Made by a program: the position numbers and the translations under genes
Shown here: positions 10,084-22,000 of the stretch, piece after piece
Position numbering within the stretch: the stretch's first letter is position 1
Layout of the letters: the number at the start of each line of letters is the position of its first letter
Notes under the pieces: generated by a model
Told to the model about the DNA's origin: nothing
Databases searched by the model: none
Seen by the model: only the letters and a program-made list of their open reading frames with translations
Assembly: GCA_965263205.1 (NCBI GenBank)
Contig: CBDHHF010000030.1
Coordinates: forward strand, 124,001 to 188,000
DNA: 64,000 nucleotides
Direction: 5' to 3'
Source of the DNA: JBCCIM01 sp965263205
GTDB taxonomy: Bacteria > Bacteroidota > Rhodothermia > Rhodothermales > JAHQVL01

Positions 10084-10131
10084 TGTGATTTTTCACAAAT
10101 TTTGCCCCTCATTTTGGGTCGTCATTAATGA
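10084..10131. promoter_or_regulatory. Intergenic 9855-10187 with two small inverted repeats upstream of the XRE gene
   Basis: The 333-bp gap holds no gene I can support. It has two palindromic elements: TGTGA-N4-TCACA at 10084-10097 and TCATTAATGA at 10122-10131, the second followed by another TAATGAT at an 11-bp step. They lie 57-104 bp before the XRE-cupin start, where an autoregulatory operator would be expected. There is no direct evidence for binding. Confidence 0.25.
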
Positions 10132-10187
10132 TATCGTAATGATTACGCCACATTGCATTAAAGAAACAAATTTATTTTTCGGGAAAC

Positions 10188-10745
10188 ATGAATCTGATAC
10201 AGCTATCCCAGCGAATCCGCAGTCTACGTGTTCAGCGTGGTTTAACACTTGAACAGGTTTCTGAATTGACGGGGCTTACGCGGGGTGTTCTTTCAAAAGT
10301 AGAAAATTTTCGTGTTACCCCATCACTGGCCACGTTGTCGAAAATTGCTGAGGCATTCGGAATTACGATGTCTGAGCTTTTTGAGGGACTCGACGAGCGG
10401 CCGGCTATGGTCATCGTACGCAAAGATGAGCGAAAGCAAATTGAGCGCGATCGGCCCGACTCGAAAATTATTTACCACGCACTGGCGCATTCACGACCCA
10501 ATAAAGTGATGGAGCCTTTTCTGCTCGAACTGCCTCCTGGAGAGGCCAGAAAGCAGAAGCTCGCCCATGAAGGAGAAGAGTTTTTGATGATCCTGAAAGG
10601 GCAGGTCGATTATGAGTACGGTGATGAACGGTTTCAACTGGATGAAGGCGATTGCCTTTACGAAGATGGGACCACTGAACACACCCTTAATAACCCCAAT
10701 GACGAGCCTGCACTCGTACTGTGCATTTATGCTATAGGCTATTAG
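10188..10745 (+). CDS. XRE-family transcriptional regulator with cupin sensor domain
   Basis: 185 aa. Residues 5-63 form a classic HTH_3/XRE DNA-binding domain (LSQRIRSLRVQRGLTLEQVSELTG, then GVLSKVENFRVTPSLATLSKIAEAFG). Residues about 105-183 form a cupin_2 barrel (LLELPPGEARKQKLAHEGEEF, GDERFQLDEGDCLYEDGTTEHTLNNPND). Family members bind a small ligand in the cupin and control amino acid, polyamine or stress genes. The ATG at 10188 follows an A/T-rich leader without a strong Shine-Dalgarno, as is usual in Bacteroidota. Its target is unknown. The receptor gene downstream starts 210 bp later on the same strand and could be one. Confidence 0.88.
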   Translation: MNLIQLSQRIRSLRVQRGLTLEQVSELTGLTRGVLSKVENFRVTPSLATLSKIAEAFGITMSELFEGLDERPAMVIVRKDERKQIERDRPDSKIIYHALAHSRPNKVMEPFLLELPPGEARKQKLAHEGEEFLMILKGQVDYEYGDERFQLDEGDCLYEDGTTEHTLNNPNDEPALVLCIYAIGY

Positions 10746-10955
10746 CCTGTGAGCAAACACATCAGACTGCGCTTCCAGGGTACGTGGGATCGTATCGGTT
10801 CATGGCCAGGCATCGTGCTGAATAACACGAGGAGCACCACACTCCTTTTGTATTCCAGCATTGATGTACCACCAAACCGAACTACCCACTAACCACTACC
10901 AGACCCGTTGCATCGCCGCTTTGGTTGATGTGCATTTCTGGTGGCACCCCGCTTC

Positions 10956-13871
10956 ATGCACAGGCAAGTTTATCTCTGCTCTTTTGTCTTGCTGCTTCTT
11001 TGTATTGTGCCGAGCCAATTAGCGCTCGCGCAATCGACAGGCAAGATTTCCGGCGTCGTAACAGAAGCAGTTTCGGGTGAGTCGCTGCCCGGCGTCACCA
11101 TATACCTTGAGGAAAATCCTGCGATAGGAACCGTTACTAACGCAGATGGCCGCTATTTCATGCTGAGCGTTCCGCCGGGGAAATACACGGTGGTCATGTC
11201 GTTTGTCGGCTTTGCGACGCTCAAAAGTGCCAATGTCGAAGTCTTTTCGGGCCGAACAACAACCCTTGATGGAACGCTTCAGGAAGAAGTGGTACAGGGA
11301 GAGGAGATTATTGTAAGCGCTGAGCGGCCTATCGTTGTGCGGGATCGCACGACAACCGTTTCGTTTGTCTCGAAAGAAACCATTGAGAAATTACCCGTCC
11401 AGGAAGTTGGCGACCTGGTGCGATTCCAGCCGGGCGTTGTAACCAACTCAAATGGTGGATTCAACTTCAGGGGAGGCCGGCAACGCGAGACGGCCTATAT
11501 CATCGATGGCATTCCCGTGCAAGATGTCCTCAACCAGGGAGGGGGGAATACGGTTGATGTTGAGGTGCAGGCCATTCAGGAATTACAGGTATTCACCGGC
11601 ACGTTTGATGCGGAGCTTGGTGGTGCGCAGTCGGGCATCGTGAGTATTACAACGCGCGACCCGGGGCAACGTATCGAGGGTAGTTTGCGTGCACAAGCCG
11701 GCGGCTTCTTCTCTGGTAACAATGACATCTTTATCGGCGGCGATACTTTTGATCCTGTCGAGAGCAAGGACCTTGCGCTCACGCTGAGTGGACCCATCAT
11801 CAAAAAGAATAACAAGCTGGGCTTTTTTCTCAACGCCCGGTATGAAGATCGCGTTGGCCATTTGAAAGGGGAGCGGCGATTTTTGGCTGAAGATGGGTTT
11901 GTTATTGATACCTACAAGCGCTGGTATCGGGATGTGTTTCAGCCTGATGATACACGCTTGATTCCGTTGGATGAAGCGCGTACACCTGGCGGTACGGCAG
12001 TACTCGACCGGAACGGCAACCCAATTTCTTTTGCCAGCGGCAATGGTGAAACCGTAGATATGGATTGGCGGGAGTCGTATACCTTCAATCCAAAATTGGT
12101 CTACCGGCCATTTTCCCGGACCAAAGTTACGCTTTCGGCACTGTACAACGATGCGGAAGGCCAATCCTTCTCTTCCGGCCGGCGGTACGCGCCCGATTAC
12201 AGGGACACCAATTTCTTTACAGCGCTCACGGGCGTTGTGAGCATCCAGCAGACGCTCGGTAACAACAAAGTGATCAACCTGCGGGCTTCGTACAAGACCA
12301 GTGAAAACGAGTCGCGCGCATTTGATAGCCTGACAGATCCAGCCATCCAGTTTGTCTCTGGATCGGACGATGTTACCGGCTTTAGCCTGGGCGCAACGGA
12401 TAATTCTGCGAGCCGGCGCACGGAAGAACAACTCATCGTGTCGGGCGACTTCACCTGGCAGGTGAACGACCGCAATGAGCTGAAAACGGGTTTTCAGATT
12501 CGCAACAACAACTTTGTTATCGAAGACCTGGATCGGAGTTGGGTTTTTGCTGACAATCCCGACTCGCTCTTTATCAACCTGTTTTATCCTTCTGCGCTCA
12601 ACTTTCCAAACTTTGAAGATTATCTCGATGCAGTACAGGCAGACCTGCCCGTCCTGGTGCCTGAACTGGAGCGGTTTGCTGTGGACGATCGGTTTGAACA
12701 GTCGCCTTTGGAGTATGCCGTTTTTGTGCAGGACAAGCTCGAGTTCGATTCGCGACTTGTTGTAAAAGCCGGCTTGCGCTTTGAGTATTTCGATTTACGC
12801 GAACAACGGATCATCGACGCACGAACACCCACGGACCGCATCGGTCGGGCCGACAACTTTACAGATATTAGCGCCAAGTACTACCTGAGCCCTCGATTGG
12901 GTATCTCGTATCCGATTTCTGCGCGCGGCGCGTTTCGTGTCGCATACGGTCATTTTGTGCAGATGCCGGCTTATTTCGAGATGTTCAAAAACCCCATCTT
13001 TGATGGCATCAACGTTGGCCGGCTCGAAAATCGTAGCGTTGGTAATCCTGATCTTCAGCCTGAACGCACGATCAAATACGAGATGGGCCTGCAGCAACAG
13101 GTCTCCGAGTTCATCGGCATCGATATCAACCTGTTTTACAAAAACATCCGCAACCTGCTCGGTACCGAGATTTTGGGTACGCTGGATAACATCCAGTACT
13201 TCCGCACAGTCAACCGCGATTACGGCCTGGTACGGGGCGGGACGCTTTCCCTGGTCACGCGCCCGGTCGGTGCCTTACTGGGCACTTCGTTTGACATCAC
13301 CTATTCCGACGCAAAAGGAAGCTCCTCCAGCGCCAGCGATGTGGCCAACGTTGTGATTGCCGGCCGATCAGGTGAACTCGGCGACTTCTTTCTCGAGAGA
13401 AATATCATACCACTCAACTGGGATCAGACTCTTACCGCCAACTTGTCTGCCCAGGTCGGGAAAGCTGACAACTGGAGCGTTGGTTTTATCAGTCAGCTTG
13501 CTACGGGCCAGCCCTACACGCCGTCATTCCTCGATCCGAATAAGAATTTCCCGGATAACGAATTCCTCAACGCAGCGCGCAAACCCGTCATCTTTACGTT
13601 CGACTTGAGCGCCGAAAAGCGATTTGCCGTCAGGGGCGTCAGGTATGGCGTGCGGCTGCAAGTGGATAACCTCTTTAACTACCTGAACGAGCGATTTGTA
13701 GACAGCATCTCCGGGCGAGCTGACCAGATTGTTCGCCTGCCCGTCGTGCAGGCAGACCGCGACCTCGTGAATAACGTCGTCGGGCTATTTAGTCGCTCAG
13801 AAGACGATTTGAACCCTCACTGGTATTCCGCACCCCGCCAGATTCGGCTCGGGGTAACAATCAATTTTTAA
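10956..13871 (+). CDS. TonB-dependent receptor with carboxypeptidase-regulatory-like domain (cassette A)
   Basis: The ATG at 10956 is preferred to an in-frame GTG at 10941 because it directly begins the signal peptide (YLCSFVLLLLCIVPSQLALAQ). Next come a CarboxypepD_reg-like domain (GKISGVVTEAVSGESLPGV, SFVGFATL; residues 28-115), the plug domain (AERPIVVRD, FNFRGGRQRETAYIIDGIPV, GAQSGIVSITTRDPG; about 120-240) and a long 22-stranded barrel ending RQIRLGVTINF with terminal Phe, as in most outer membrane proteins. Size 971 aa. It is followed after 21 bp by a large secreted protein and then a PorV-like barrel, the same order as at 43.2-49.8 kb. Substrate unknown; these receptors import siderophores, vitamins, glycans or peptides. 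Confidence 0.93.
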   Translation: MHRQVYLCSFVLLLLCIVPSQLALAQSTGKISGVVTEAVSGESLPGVTIYLEENPAIGTVTNADGRYFMLSVPPGKYTVVMSFVGFATLKSANVEVFSGRTTTLDGTLQEEVVQGEEIIVSAERPIVVRDRTTTVSFVSKETIEKLPVQEVGDLVRFQPGVVTNSNGGFNFRGGRQRETAYIIDGIPVQDVLNQGGGNTVDVEVQAIQELQVFTGTFDAELGGAQSGIVSITTRDPGQRIEGSLRAQAGGFFSGNNDIFIGGDTFDPVESKDLALTLSGPIIKKNNKLGFFLNARYEDRVGHLKGERRFLAEDGFVIDTYKRWYRDVFQPDDTRLIPLDEARTPGGTAVLDRNGNPISFASGNGETVDMDWRESYTFNPKLVYRPFSRTKVTLSALYNDAEGQSFSSGRRYAPDYRDTNFFTALTGVVSIQQTLGNNKVINLRASYKTSENESRAFDSLTDPAIQFVSGSDDVTGFSLGATDNSASRRTEEQLIVSGDFTWQVNDRNELKTGFQIRNNNFVIEDLDRSWVFADNPDSLFINLFYPSALNFPNFEDYLDAVQADLPVLVPELERFAVDDRFEQSPLEYAVFVQDKLEFDSRLVVKAGLRFEYFDLREQRIIDARTPTDRIGRADNFTDISAKYYLSPRLGISYPISARGAFRVAYGHFVQMPAYFEMFKNPIFDGINVGRLENRSVGNPDLQPERTIKYEMGLQQQVSEFIGIDINLFYKNIRNLLGTEILGTLDNIQYFRTVNRDYGLVRGGTLSLVTRPVGALLGTSFDITYSDAKGSSSSASDVANVVIAGRSGELGDFFLERNIIPLNWDQTLTANLSAQVGKADNWSVGFISQLATGQPYTPSFLDPNKNFPDNEFLNAARKPVIFTFDLSAEKRFAVRGVRYGVRLQVDNLFNYLNERFVDSISGRADQIVRLPVVQADRDLVNNVVGLFSRSEDDLNPHWYSAPRQIRLGVTINF

Positions 13872-13892
13872 TAAGGTCCTGTAGGATTTAAC

Positions 13893-16800
13893 ATGTTGAA
13901 CCCCACACTTCAGCAGATACAGCGTCCGGTACGGATTGCCTCCAGAAAAGGCTGGGCAGGCAGGTTTTTTCCTGCCGCAGTACTGATCGGTTTTGTGCTG
14001 ATTTTGCTCTTACCACAGCATGCCGACGCGCAAGAGAAGCGCGATTTGTCGAGCGAAAAAGCGGCAATGAAGGCTTCTGAGAACGTCGATAAGGCGATCT
14101 CGAAATACAGTAAAAATGCGGCGCGGACACAGCGTAAAGCAGCCAAACGGTCGAAAAATGGTAGCGCGATGGTTGCGGCTGTGCAGGATTTTTCGCTGCG
14201 CAACTTCAACCGTGGTGGACTGGCAACAGGCAACCTGATTCAGGTGCCGTATGTGACCAACGTAAATATTTCAGCCGGCTATTGGGGGAGCACCATTTCG
14301 CCGAGTCGCATCACCTGGCCCAAAGGATCCGGTGTTGAGTATGGTCACACCATGAGTTTTATCGTGGGTGCTGAAGTAGTCAACGACAACGGCGATACGC
14401 TCACAGTCCTGTCCGAGAGCTACAATAGAAGTGGGGGAGACACCCATCCATCGGGCAGCCACAAATTTCAGTACTCGGCTGTACCGGGCTTCTACAACAT
14501 GAACGGTGATCCCAGTACAACAAACCGGCTCAACAACAACGCTGATGATCGGCAGCGCCTTGCAGAAACGGGCTACTACTATGTGGGTGGTCTGAATGAA
14601 GACGTGAACAACAATAACACGTTGGATCCGGGCGAAGATTTGAACAACAACGGCCAACTCGATACCGAGCTGGTGAACAATATTGAGTATACCGCCCAAT
14701 CCAATTTGCCGCAGACATGGCCGGCGTATTGGGCACCCGGTTCATATGTAGGAGATACGCGTCCTCCTTGTGCGTTTGAGCAGGGCACAACATGTGATGC
14801 CGGTCCGGGTGTTCGCGCAGGACGGTGGAATGGTGCTTTTGGGTCTTTTGTGCGCGGTGACCAGGAGTCGTACTACCTGGCAGACGACCGCGATAACGAC
14901 GAGTTTTCTTACTTCCCATTCCTGAACGAAGCCGGCCAACCCGATACGCGGGCATGGGATGCCGGTGGGCGCCGCGGGATCGGCATTGAGGTGGCTGTCC
15001 GCCAGTATCAGTGGGCCAGTATCCTCGCTGAAGACATATTTATTGCCACCTTCGATGTTGAAAATGTAAGCCGCAAAGACATCGACAAGTCCATCATCGC
15101 CATGATTGTGGACTACGATATCGCCGGCCAGACGGGTGATAACCAGGCACTTTTTGATACGCAAGACGACATCACCTACCAGTGGATCAAGCGCGAGCTT
15201 GTTATCAATGGATTTAAGGTAGGATATGCCGGCGTCGGGTTTCTCGAAAGCCCGGGCATTGCAGACGATGGGATTGATAACGATGCGGATGCACTGGTTG
15301 ATGAAAGCCGCGAGAACGGTATCGATGACGACGGTGACTGGCGCGTATGGGTTGATGTAAACGGCAACGGGATCTTCGACAACGAAGACTTGAACAACAA
15401 CTTTATCCTGGATCCGGGAGAGGATACGGATGGGGACGGCAAGCTGACCATCGAGCCGCTCAACGATGATACGGGGTCGGATGGACTCGGACCGGAAAAC
15501 GAAGACTATCCCGGTCCCGACCCTGACGGCTCAGAAGCCAACGGTGTCCCCGATCTCGGAGAACCCAATTTCGAGTTTACAGACAACGACGAAATCGACC
15601 AGATTGGACTCACAAACATGGTCATTCGGACGCCGAGCGACTTTGACCGTGACCTGGATGATGATCCCTTATTCTGGGCAGAATATATCCAGCCGGTAGA
15701 TGAAACGCAGTTCATTGTACCGACAGAGACGGCTGATGTGATCTACGTCTACAGTTCTGGTTTTGCTGAAATCAACCAGGGATTAACGCAGCGCTTCTCG
15801 CTGGCGTATTTCTGCGGCAACGACTTCCAGGATATGCTGCGCAACAAGCGCACAATGCAGAACATCTACGATTCTGACTACAACTTTGCACGGCCGCCAC
15901 GCACACCGTTTTTGACGGCAGTGCCGGGCGATAAAAAAGTGACGTTGGTGTGGGATCAAAGCGCGGAGACATCACGCGATCCGATCTACGGGTTCGACTT
16001 TGAGATGTACAAAGTCTACCGCAGCACGGACCCTGAATTCAATGATATCAAAACGATTACGGATGCGTTTGGCAACCCGCTGTTGTGGGAGCCGCTGATC
16101 AGCCCAACAGGGGATCGCGTCCAGTTTGATCTCGAAAACGGACTTTCTGGCGCCCACCCAGTGCCCATTGGTGCTTTCGGTGTCAGCTACGACATGGGGA
16201 CCGATTCAGGGCTTGAGTACAGCTATGTGGACTCGACAGTTGACAATGGCCGCACGTACTACTACTCCGTTGTTTCTGTAGACCAGGGGTATCACAATTC
16301 CTTTTTCGAAAACGGGATTTCTGAGCTGGAGTCGCTGGCTGAGATTTCACCAACGGAAAGCTCAAAAATTATTGAGGTGGATGCGTTCGATCGGCCGATT
16401 AACATCGACCGGAACGCAGCGGTTGTCGTCCCGCAGCCGCCGGCGCTGGGGTATGAAGAAGCCCGGCTGGCTGCAGGCGGCATCCAACAATTTGGTGGCG
16501 TATCCACCGGGCGGCTGGATGTTGAATTCCTGATTCCTGACGAGGCGAACAGCCTCGGCTATGAATACGAGTTCACCTTCACGGACGATAACCAGTTTGC
16601 TGAAGTGGACTCCGTGTTGTTGAAAAATGGCCTGACAACGGGTTTTGTTCTGCGCAACGCTACAACAGGCGATACGCTTGCAAAAAGCCCTGCCGGCCTG
16701 ACGGGCAACGAAATTTTTGAAGATGCGGTCTTGAATGCCAATGTGTACGACGGCATGAAATTCAAGATTACGAGTCCTGACGTGCCTGTGCCCAAAACAA

Positions 16801-17884
16801 CGCGTTGGCTCGAGAACGTGAGCAGCGAGCGCGGCGCGAGTCGGCCGGCTACGTCGATTGCGATTTCCGCCCCCGGTGAGAATATCGCCGTGCCCATCGA
16901 CTACGAGATTCGTGTTTCAGAAACAGGTGCTGATACATCGAACTCACTGAGCCCACGCAACCGTGTCCCAACCAACTTCACCCTTTGGGATGTCACAGAT
17001 CTGAATAACCCCAAACAGGTGCCGTTTCAGATGACAGAGGTCCCTGTTGTACCGGGGGATGATGTGCCTGGTGTGTTATCACCCGGTGATGTGATCAACG
17101 CCCGTGTTACTGGCGTCACGCTGGGAGGATACACCTTCTATGCCCAGTCGACCTGGCGCTTTACAGTGGGACTGAACGACGATGCGGAGAATCTGATCAA
17201 TGGCGCGCTTTCAGATGCCAATGCGTTGTACGACTCGCTTGCAGTGTATAACGTCCGAGGTCTACAGCGCCGGCCGTATCAAGGAGACATCGAGTCGGTT
17301 GAACTGGAAGCCTTTTACACAGAGCTTGATGGCTGGTATGAAGCTACCCTCGATTCGCTGATAAACATCCCCGGTGTCCGCGATGTCGTGCAGGGGGCTA
17401 CGCTGCCGGCAACGCAACTGGCGCGGTTCGAAACCATCCGCAAAAACGAAATCCCGGTTGCCGGCGACGTATTCCTGCTCGAAACAGATAAGCCTTTTAC
17501 ACGCGATGATGTACTGCGCTTCTCTGTTGAAGGCAATGCGCTGCAGGAAAATCTGCCCGAATCAGCGCTAGATGACATCTACGTCGTGCCCGATCCCTAC
17601 GTGGCTGTTAACTCGCTCGAGCCCCGGAATATCTTGCTTTCCGGTCGTGGTGAGCGCCGCATCGATTTCCGCAACCTGCCGCAGGAAATGCACCATCCGC
17701 ATCTTCACCATGAGCGGCCGGCAGGTCAAAGTTTTACACCACAGTTCACCCCAGGACAATAGCATCAAGAGCTGGAATCTGCAGTCAGATGACGGGCTTG
17801 ACGTGTCCTTCGGAGTCTATATCTACCACGTAAACGCGCCCCGGTATTGGCGAAAAAATTGGCCGGTTTGCCATCATAAAGTGA
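13893..17884 (+). CDS. Large secreted protein with Ca-type acidic repeats, FN3 and T9SS-like end; two frameshifts
   Basis: A signal peptide (FFPAAVLIGFVLILLLPQHADA) is followed by a long beta-rich region. Residues about 230-560 contain Asn/Asp-rich calcium-type repeats (NNNTLDPGEDLNNNGQLDTE, DVNGNGIFDNEDLNNN). A fibronectin-like segment starts near 670 (PGDKKVTLVWDQSAE). The end is broken twice: removing one A at 17686-17688 and one C at 17839-17842 gives a continuous 1329-aa protein ending EKIGRFAIIK at 17884. The protein at 46540 has the matching end (CTIEIFTEMGE, GDKVIRKFTVIR), which supports both corrections. It lies between a TonB receptor and a PorV-like barrel and is probably exported to the surface. 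Function unknown. Confidence 0.8.
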
Positions 17885-17913
17885 TGTTATATCAAGCTAC
17901 TGACCGTACCTCA

Positions 17914-18967
17914 ATGCACCGTGTGGTGTCGTCCGCCTTTGTACCGTTGCTTTTGCTGTTGTGCGTTGCTGTGCCAGCGCTGCAGTCGGTACATGCACAA
18001 AAACTTTGTGACGGATGTTTCTAATAACGGCACCGTTGCAGCGGCCTTCCTCGAAATAGGTGTAGGCGCACGCGCAGAAGCCATGGGCGGCGCCTATACC
18101 GCGCAAGCTGCGAACGCCGACATGATCTATTGGAATGCTGCCGGGCTGGCGTATCTGGATGGTGTGGCCTCTTCGTTTACACACACGGAGTGGTTGGCCG
18201 GCACCACGTTTGACTTCTTCAGCATTGCTTCGCCGCTACCGGTCATGAATGCCGTGGTTGCTGCGAGCTTTACCACCCTTGCAGTCCCCGATCAACCTGT
18301 GCGAACCGTCGAGGCGCCTGAAGGGACCGGAGAGTTTTACAATGCGCGCGATTTTGCAGTCAACCTGTCGGTTTCTGCTCGTCTGATTCCCACGTTTTCT
18401 TTCGGGCTCACGGGGAAGATCATCAACCAGCGGATATGGACGGAGCAGGGGAGCCAGTTTGCGTTGGATGCCGGCGTCTTTTACAAAACGCCACTCCCGG
18501 GCCTCGCGATCGGTGCGAGCATCTCCAACTTTGGTGCGGACATTAGCCTTTCGGGCAAAAACCTTAACGACATTATCGACCCCGATCCGGCAAATCGGGG
18601 CATTGAGAATATACCGGTGGAATACAAAACGGAGCAGGCCCCACTGCCACAGATTTTCCGTTTTGGTCTCTCATACACCACCCCTTTACCGGGCAGGGGA
18701 GCGCTTGTGACAGCCGTTGACTTGATGCACCCTACAGGCTCTACGGAGAGCATGAATGTGGGAATGGAATATGGCTTCAACAATTTCTTCTTCCTGCGCG
18801 CTGGCTACCTGAATCGCTTTGAACGAGACGCTGTCAACGGCCTCACGCTTGGCGGTGGCTTGAAATACACCATGAAGGATCGAAGTGAATTCGTTTTCGA
18901 CTACGCCTACTCGGATTGGGGCATTCTCGAAAACGTGCATCGCATCAGTGTCGGTGTGTACCTCTAA
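17914..18967 (+). CDS. PorV/PorQ-like outer membrane barrel (UPF0164 type), frameshifted near N-terminus
   Basis: The start at 17914 gives a typical signal peptide (SSAFVPLLLLLCVAVPALQSVHAQ), but the frame is lost at the five A at 17999-18003. Removing one A continues into NFVTDVSNNGTVAAAFLEIG and gives 350 aa ending RISVGVYL. The start of the mature part (FLEIGVGARAEAMGGAYTA, YWNAAGLAYL) is the PorV/UPF0164 signature, matched by the paralogue at 48804 (FLQMSVDARAAGLGSAMTA, YNPAGMASL). PorV proteins are shuttles or anchors for T9SS cargo in the outer membrane, so this gene may serve the secreted protein encoded 29 bp upstream. It ends 49 bp before the PPC-repeat gene. Confidence 0.85.
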
Positions 18968-19016
18968 CCCCACCAATCCGATCACCTACACAACTTCATC
19001 ACAAACCAGTATTGCT

Positions 19017-22000
19017 ATGAAACTGTTTACCAAAATAGTTTGCAGTGCCTTGTGCTGTTTACTGTTCGCCGGCACTGTGTTCGGTCAACAGAAACGCGCT
19101 ACAGCGCAGCAAGAAATGTATCGTACACAGTACGGTGACAACTACGAGGAAATCCTCGACAAACACGTCGACGACCCCGCGCAACTCATGCGTATCCAGC
19201 AGGATCGTATTATGGGACTTTTCCAGCCGTCACGCGAAGACGCGCTGCGCTCTATGTATGCCTCAGCAGGTCTTGATGATATTGCTCGCTCTGAAGCAGA
19301 ACCAAACCAATTTCTTCGATACAGCAGACGACATCAACGATGTACTCGCGCTCGAAGGCCGGCGTCCAACACACACTGGTAAACTGATTCAGGCTGAATT
19401 GGGTGCCGGTGATGTGGACGTGTACAAGTTTACGGTAAACCCTAACAGCATGTACTACTTCGCGTCTACCCATTCCTTCCTCACGGATGGATCAGATGGC
19501 CTGGACGTTGAGATGCGCCTTTTCCACGAGTCAGATCTCGACACAACACTTGTGATTGGAGACCGCGGCATCGAAGGAAATGACAAGCTGAAAGGCGACA
19601 TCCTGGGTCGGAATACCGATGGCCGTAACGGTTCAAATGACTTCCGCCTCACAGGTTGGGTACCACCAATTGATCAAGCTACGGGTGATCAGCTCACCGG
19701 TGATTTCTACCTCTGGGTGTTCAATTCCAGCGGTGAAGTAGGTACCTATTTCATGACAGCCTATGAAATTCCACTTGAGCCCTACGTTACTCGCGCTGAG
19801 CCAAACTACCCGTTCCAGAGCGCGCTGACAAACGCAGATGCCGTGATGCCTACGGACGGTGTTGTGCGTACCTACATGAACTTTAATCCTGATACGGTTA
19901 AAGTGGTTGAGCCGGCCATTCCTGTGCAAAGCAACGGTGTGTTCGCTCAACTGTTGGCGCAGGGTGACGAGGATGTTGACCTCTACCGCATCGATTACAA
20001 AGCAAACCACACGCTTACCATCGAGACGCTGCCATACTTTGGCTGGTATCGCGAAAACGACGGCGAAATTGGTCCAGGTGGCTCTCGCCTGACAGATCCC
20101 CGTATTCGTATTTACGACGCTGACTTCACCACAATCCTGGACGAAGACGATGACGGCGCGCGCGAAGCCATGGATGGACCAAACAACATCCACTCTCGCC
20201 TGGTGCTTTCTCCTGATTTCCTGGCTGAGCGTGGTATCACAGAAGATACGCCGCTCTGGTTGTGGGTTTCTGCATGGGCCTCCCAGACGCGTACCATCAC
20301 GGCTGGCGATGGCATCCGCAGTGTAGACAACCGGGATCCCGGTCGTTTCATTTACGACGTTTATGCTACGCAGACATCTGCTGAGCTTGTCGAAGTTGAA
20401 CCGAACAATTCGGTAGCTGAAGCAACCAGCATGGGTGCAAGAACTGACACGACGTACACCGGTGCGTTTGCTGACGGTGCGGATGATGACTACTACCGCA
20501 TTTTCATGAATGAAGTACGTATGTACACCCTGTTCACGAGCAACTCATCGGTAAGCGACGATATTCAGGTAGAAATCTATCGCGAATACGAAGCGGATAC
20601 GGATGGTACGCTTGCGCTAACGGATAACCTGCTTGCTACTGATGTAGCCGGCAACGCAGGCAACAACGACTTTGTGATCTCTGGTTTTGTACCTGAGGCT
20701 TCCGGTGCATACATCGTCAAACTGTCCGCCGGTTCTGCAGGCGATTACCAGTTCGGCGTGATCGATAAAGGCGAAATCTACGGCGGTCGTACATCAAACG
20801 AGCCTGATGATGTAGCTGCAGACGCCCTCACGCAGGATGCTATAGAAGTTGGTCCTGGCGCCCAGGCAGAGAGCGGTATGATCTTCCCTGCTAACGACCT
20901 CGATCACTACTATTTTGATGTTGCTGAAGGTACCGACCTCACCTTGTCCATCGGTGGAACGCACCCAGATCTGGTTGCTGACTTCGATGTGCAGATGACA
21001 CTCATCGCACCTGACGGCAGCACCGTTGATTCGAGCACCGAAGGCCTGTCTTACACGACAGCTTCTTCTGGAACGTATATCATTCAAGTAGCTGCGGTAA
21101 CTGCAGGTGAGGTAGGTTTCTACAGCCTCTCTGGTGGGCAGCCATTTGAAGAGAGCGAGCCAAACGAAACGTTTGAAGAAGCCAACGCCATTGCGCTTGG
21201 CAACATTTACGATGCTACGCTTACTACGGGTGATACGGACTTCTACAAGTTCAATCTCGAAGCCGGCAAGTCGTATTCGTTCCGTGGGTTTGATAACCAG
21301 ACAGGTGGTGACCTCGATATTGAATTCTTCGACGAAATCAATGGTGTGCACCTGCTCGACGACTCAGGCTGGCCGAGCAACTACGATGGCAACTTCAAAA
21401 TTTCCAACGTTATTCCTCGCGAAAACGGTACGTACTATCTGAAAATTTCAGGTGCTGCTGGTGCATATAAAATTGCATCGCGCGTGCAGGAAAACTTCCT
21501 TGCCTTGCAGAATGCTGGTGAGCCGAACAACAGCGCAACCGAAGCTGACGCGCAAGGCGATTACCAGGCGCTTGGTGCTGACGTGGAATATGCTTTGGCA
21601 AACCCGAACGATCCACGCTTCTTTACGGACGAAGACTGGTTCCGCGTGCAGATGACCTCTGGTCAGACGCTCATCGCCGAAACCAAACCAGTGGGTGGTG
21701 ACGACTGGAGCCGCGATACAGATACGCGCCTCGTACTCTTCGCTGCTGACGGCTCAACCGAACTGGAAAACGACGATGACGGTGGTAATGACTGGTACTC
21801 CCAGATCACGTACACCGCTACTGCTGATGGGCCGGTCTATGTTCAGGTTCGCACAAGCCGCACGCCAGATAGTGCTGATGACCGTACGTCGAACAAAGGG
21901 GACTACATCCTCAATATCGATGTAACAACGGCTGAGCTGGAACCAAACAACGTGTTCGCTGAAGCAAATACGCTTGCGCCAGGCTTCATCGACGCTACGT

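Noticed and set aside
10084..10097. TGTGA-N4-TCACA as a CRP site
   Set aside because: CRP sites need six bases between these arms; with four the match is not to a known CRP/FNR form. Kept only as a generic inverted repeat.
11583..12431. A 282-codon minus-strand frame opposite the cassette A receptor
   Set aside because: Composition is low in expected helices and strands, no motif, and the + strand receptor frame is unambiguous.
17686..18003. Genuine pseudogenes at the cassette A secreted and PorV-like genes
   Set aside because: Each needs only one-base changes, all other sequence is intact, and paralogues confirm the corrected text; sequence error is more likely.
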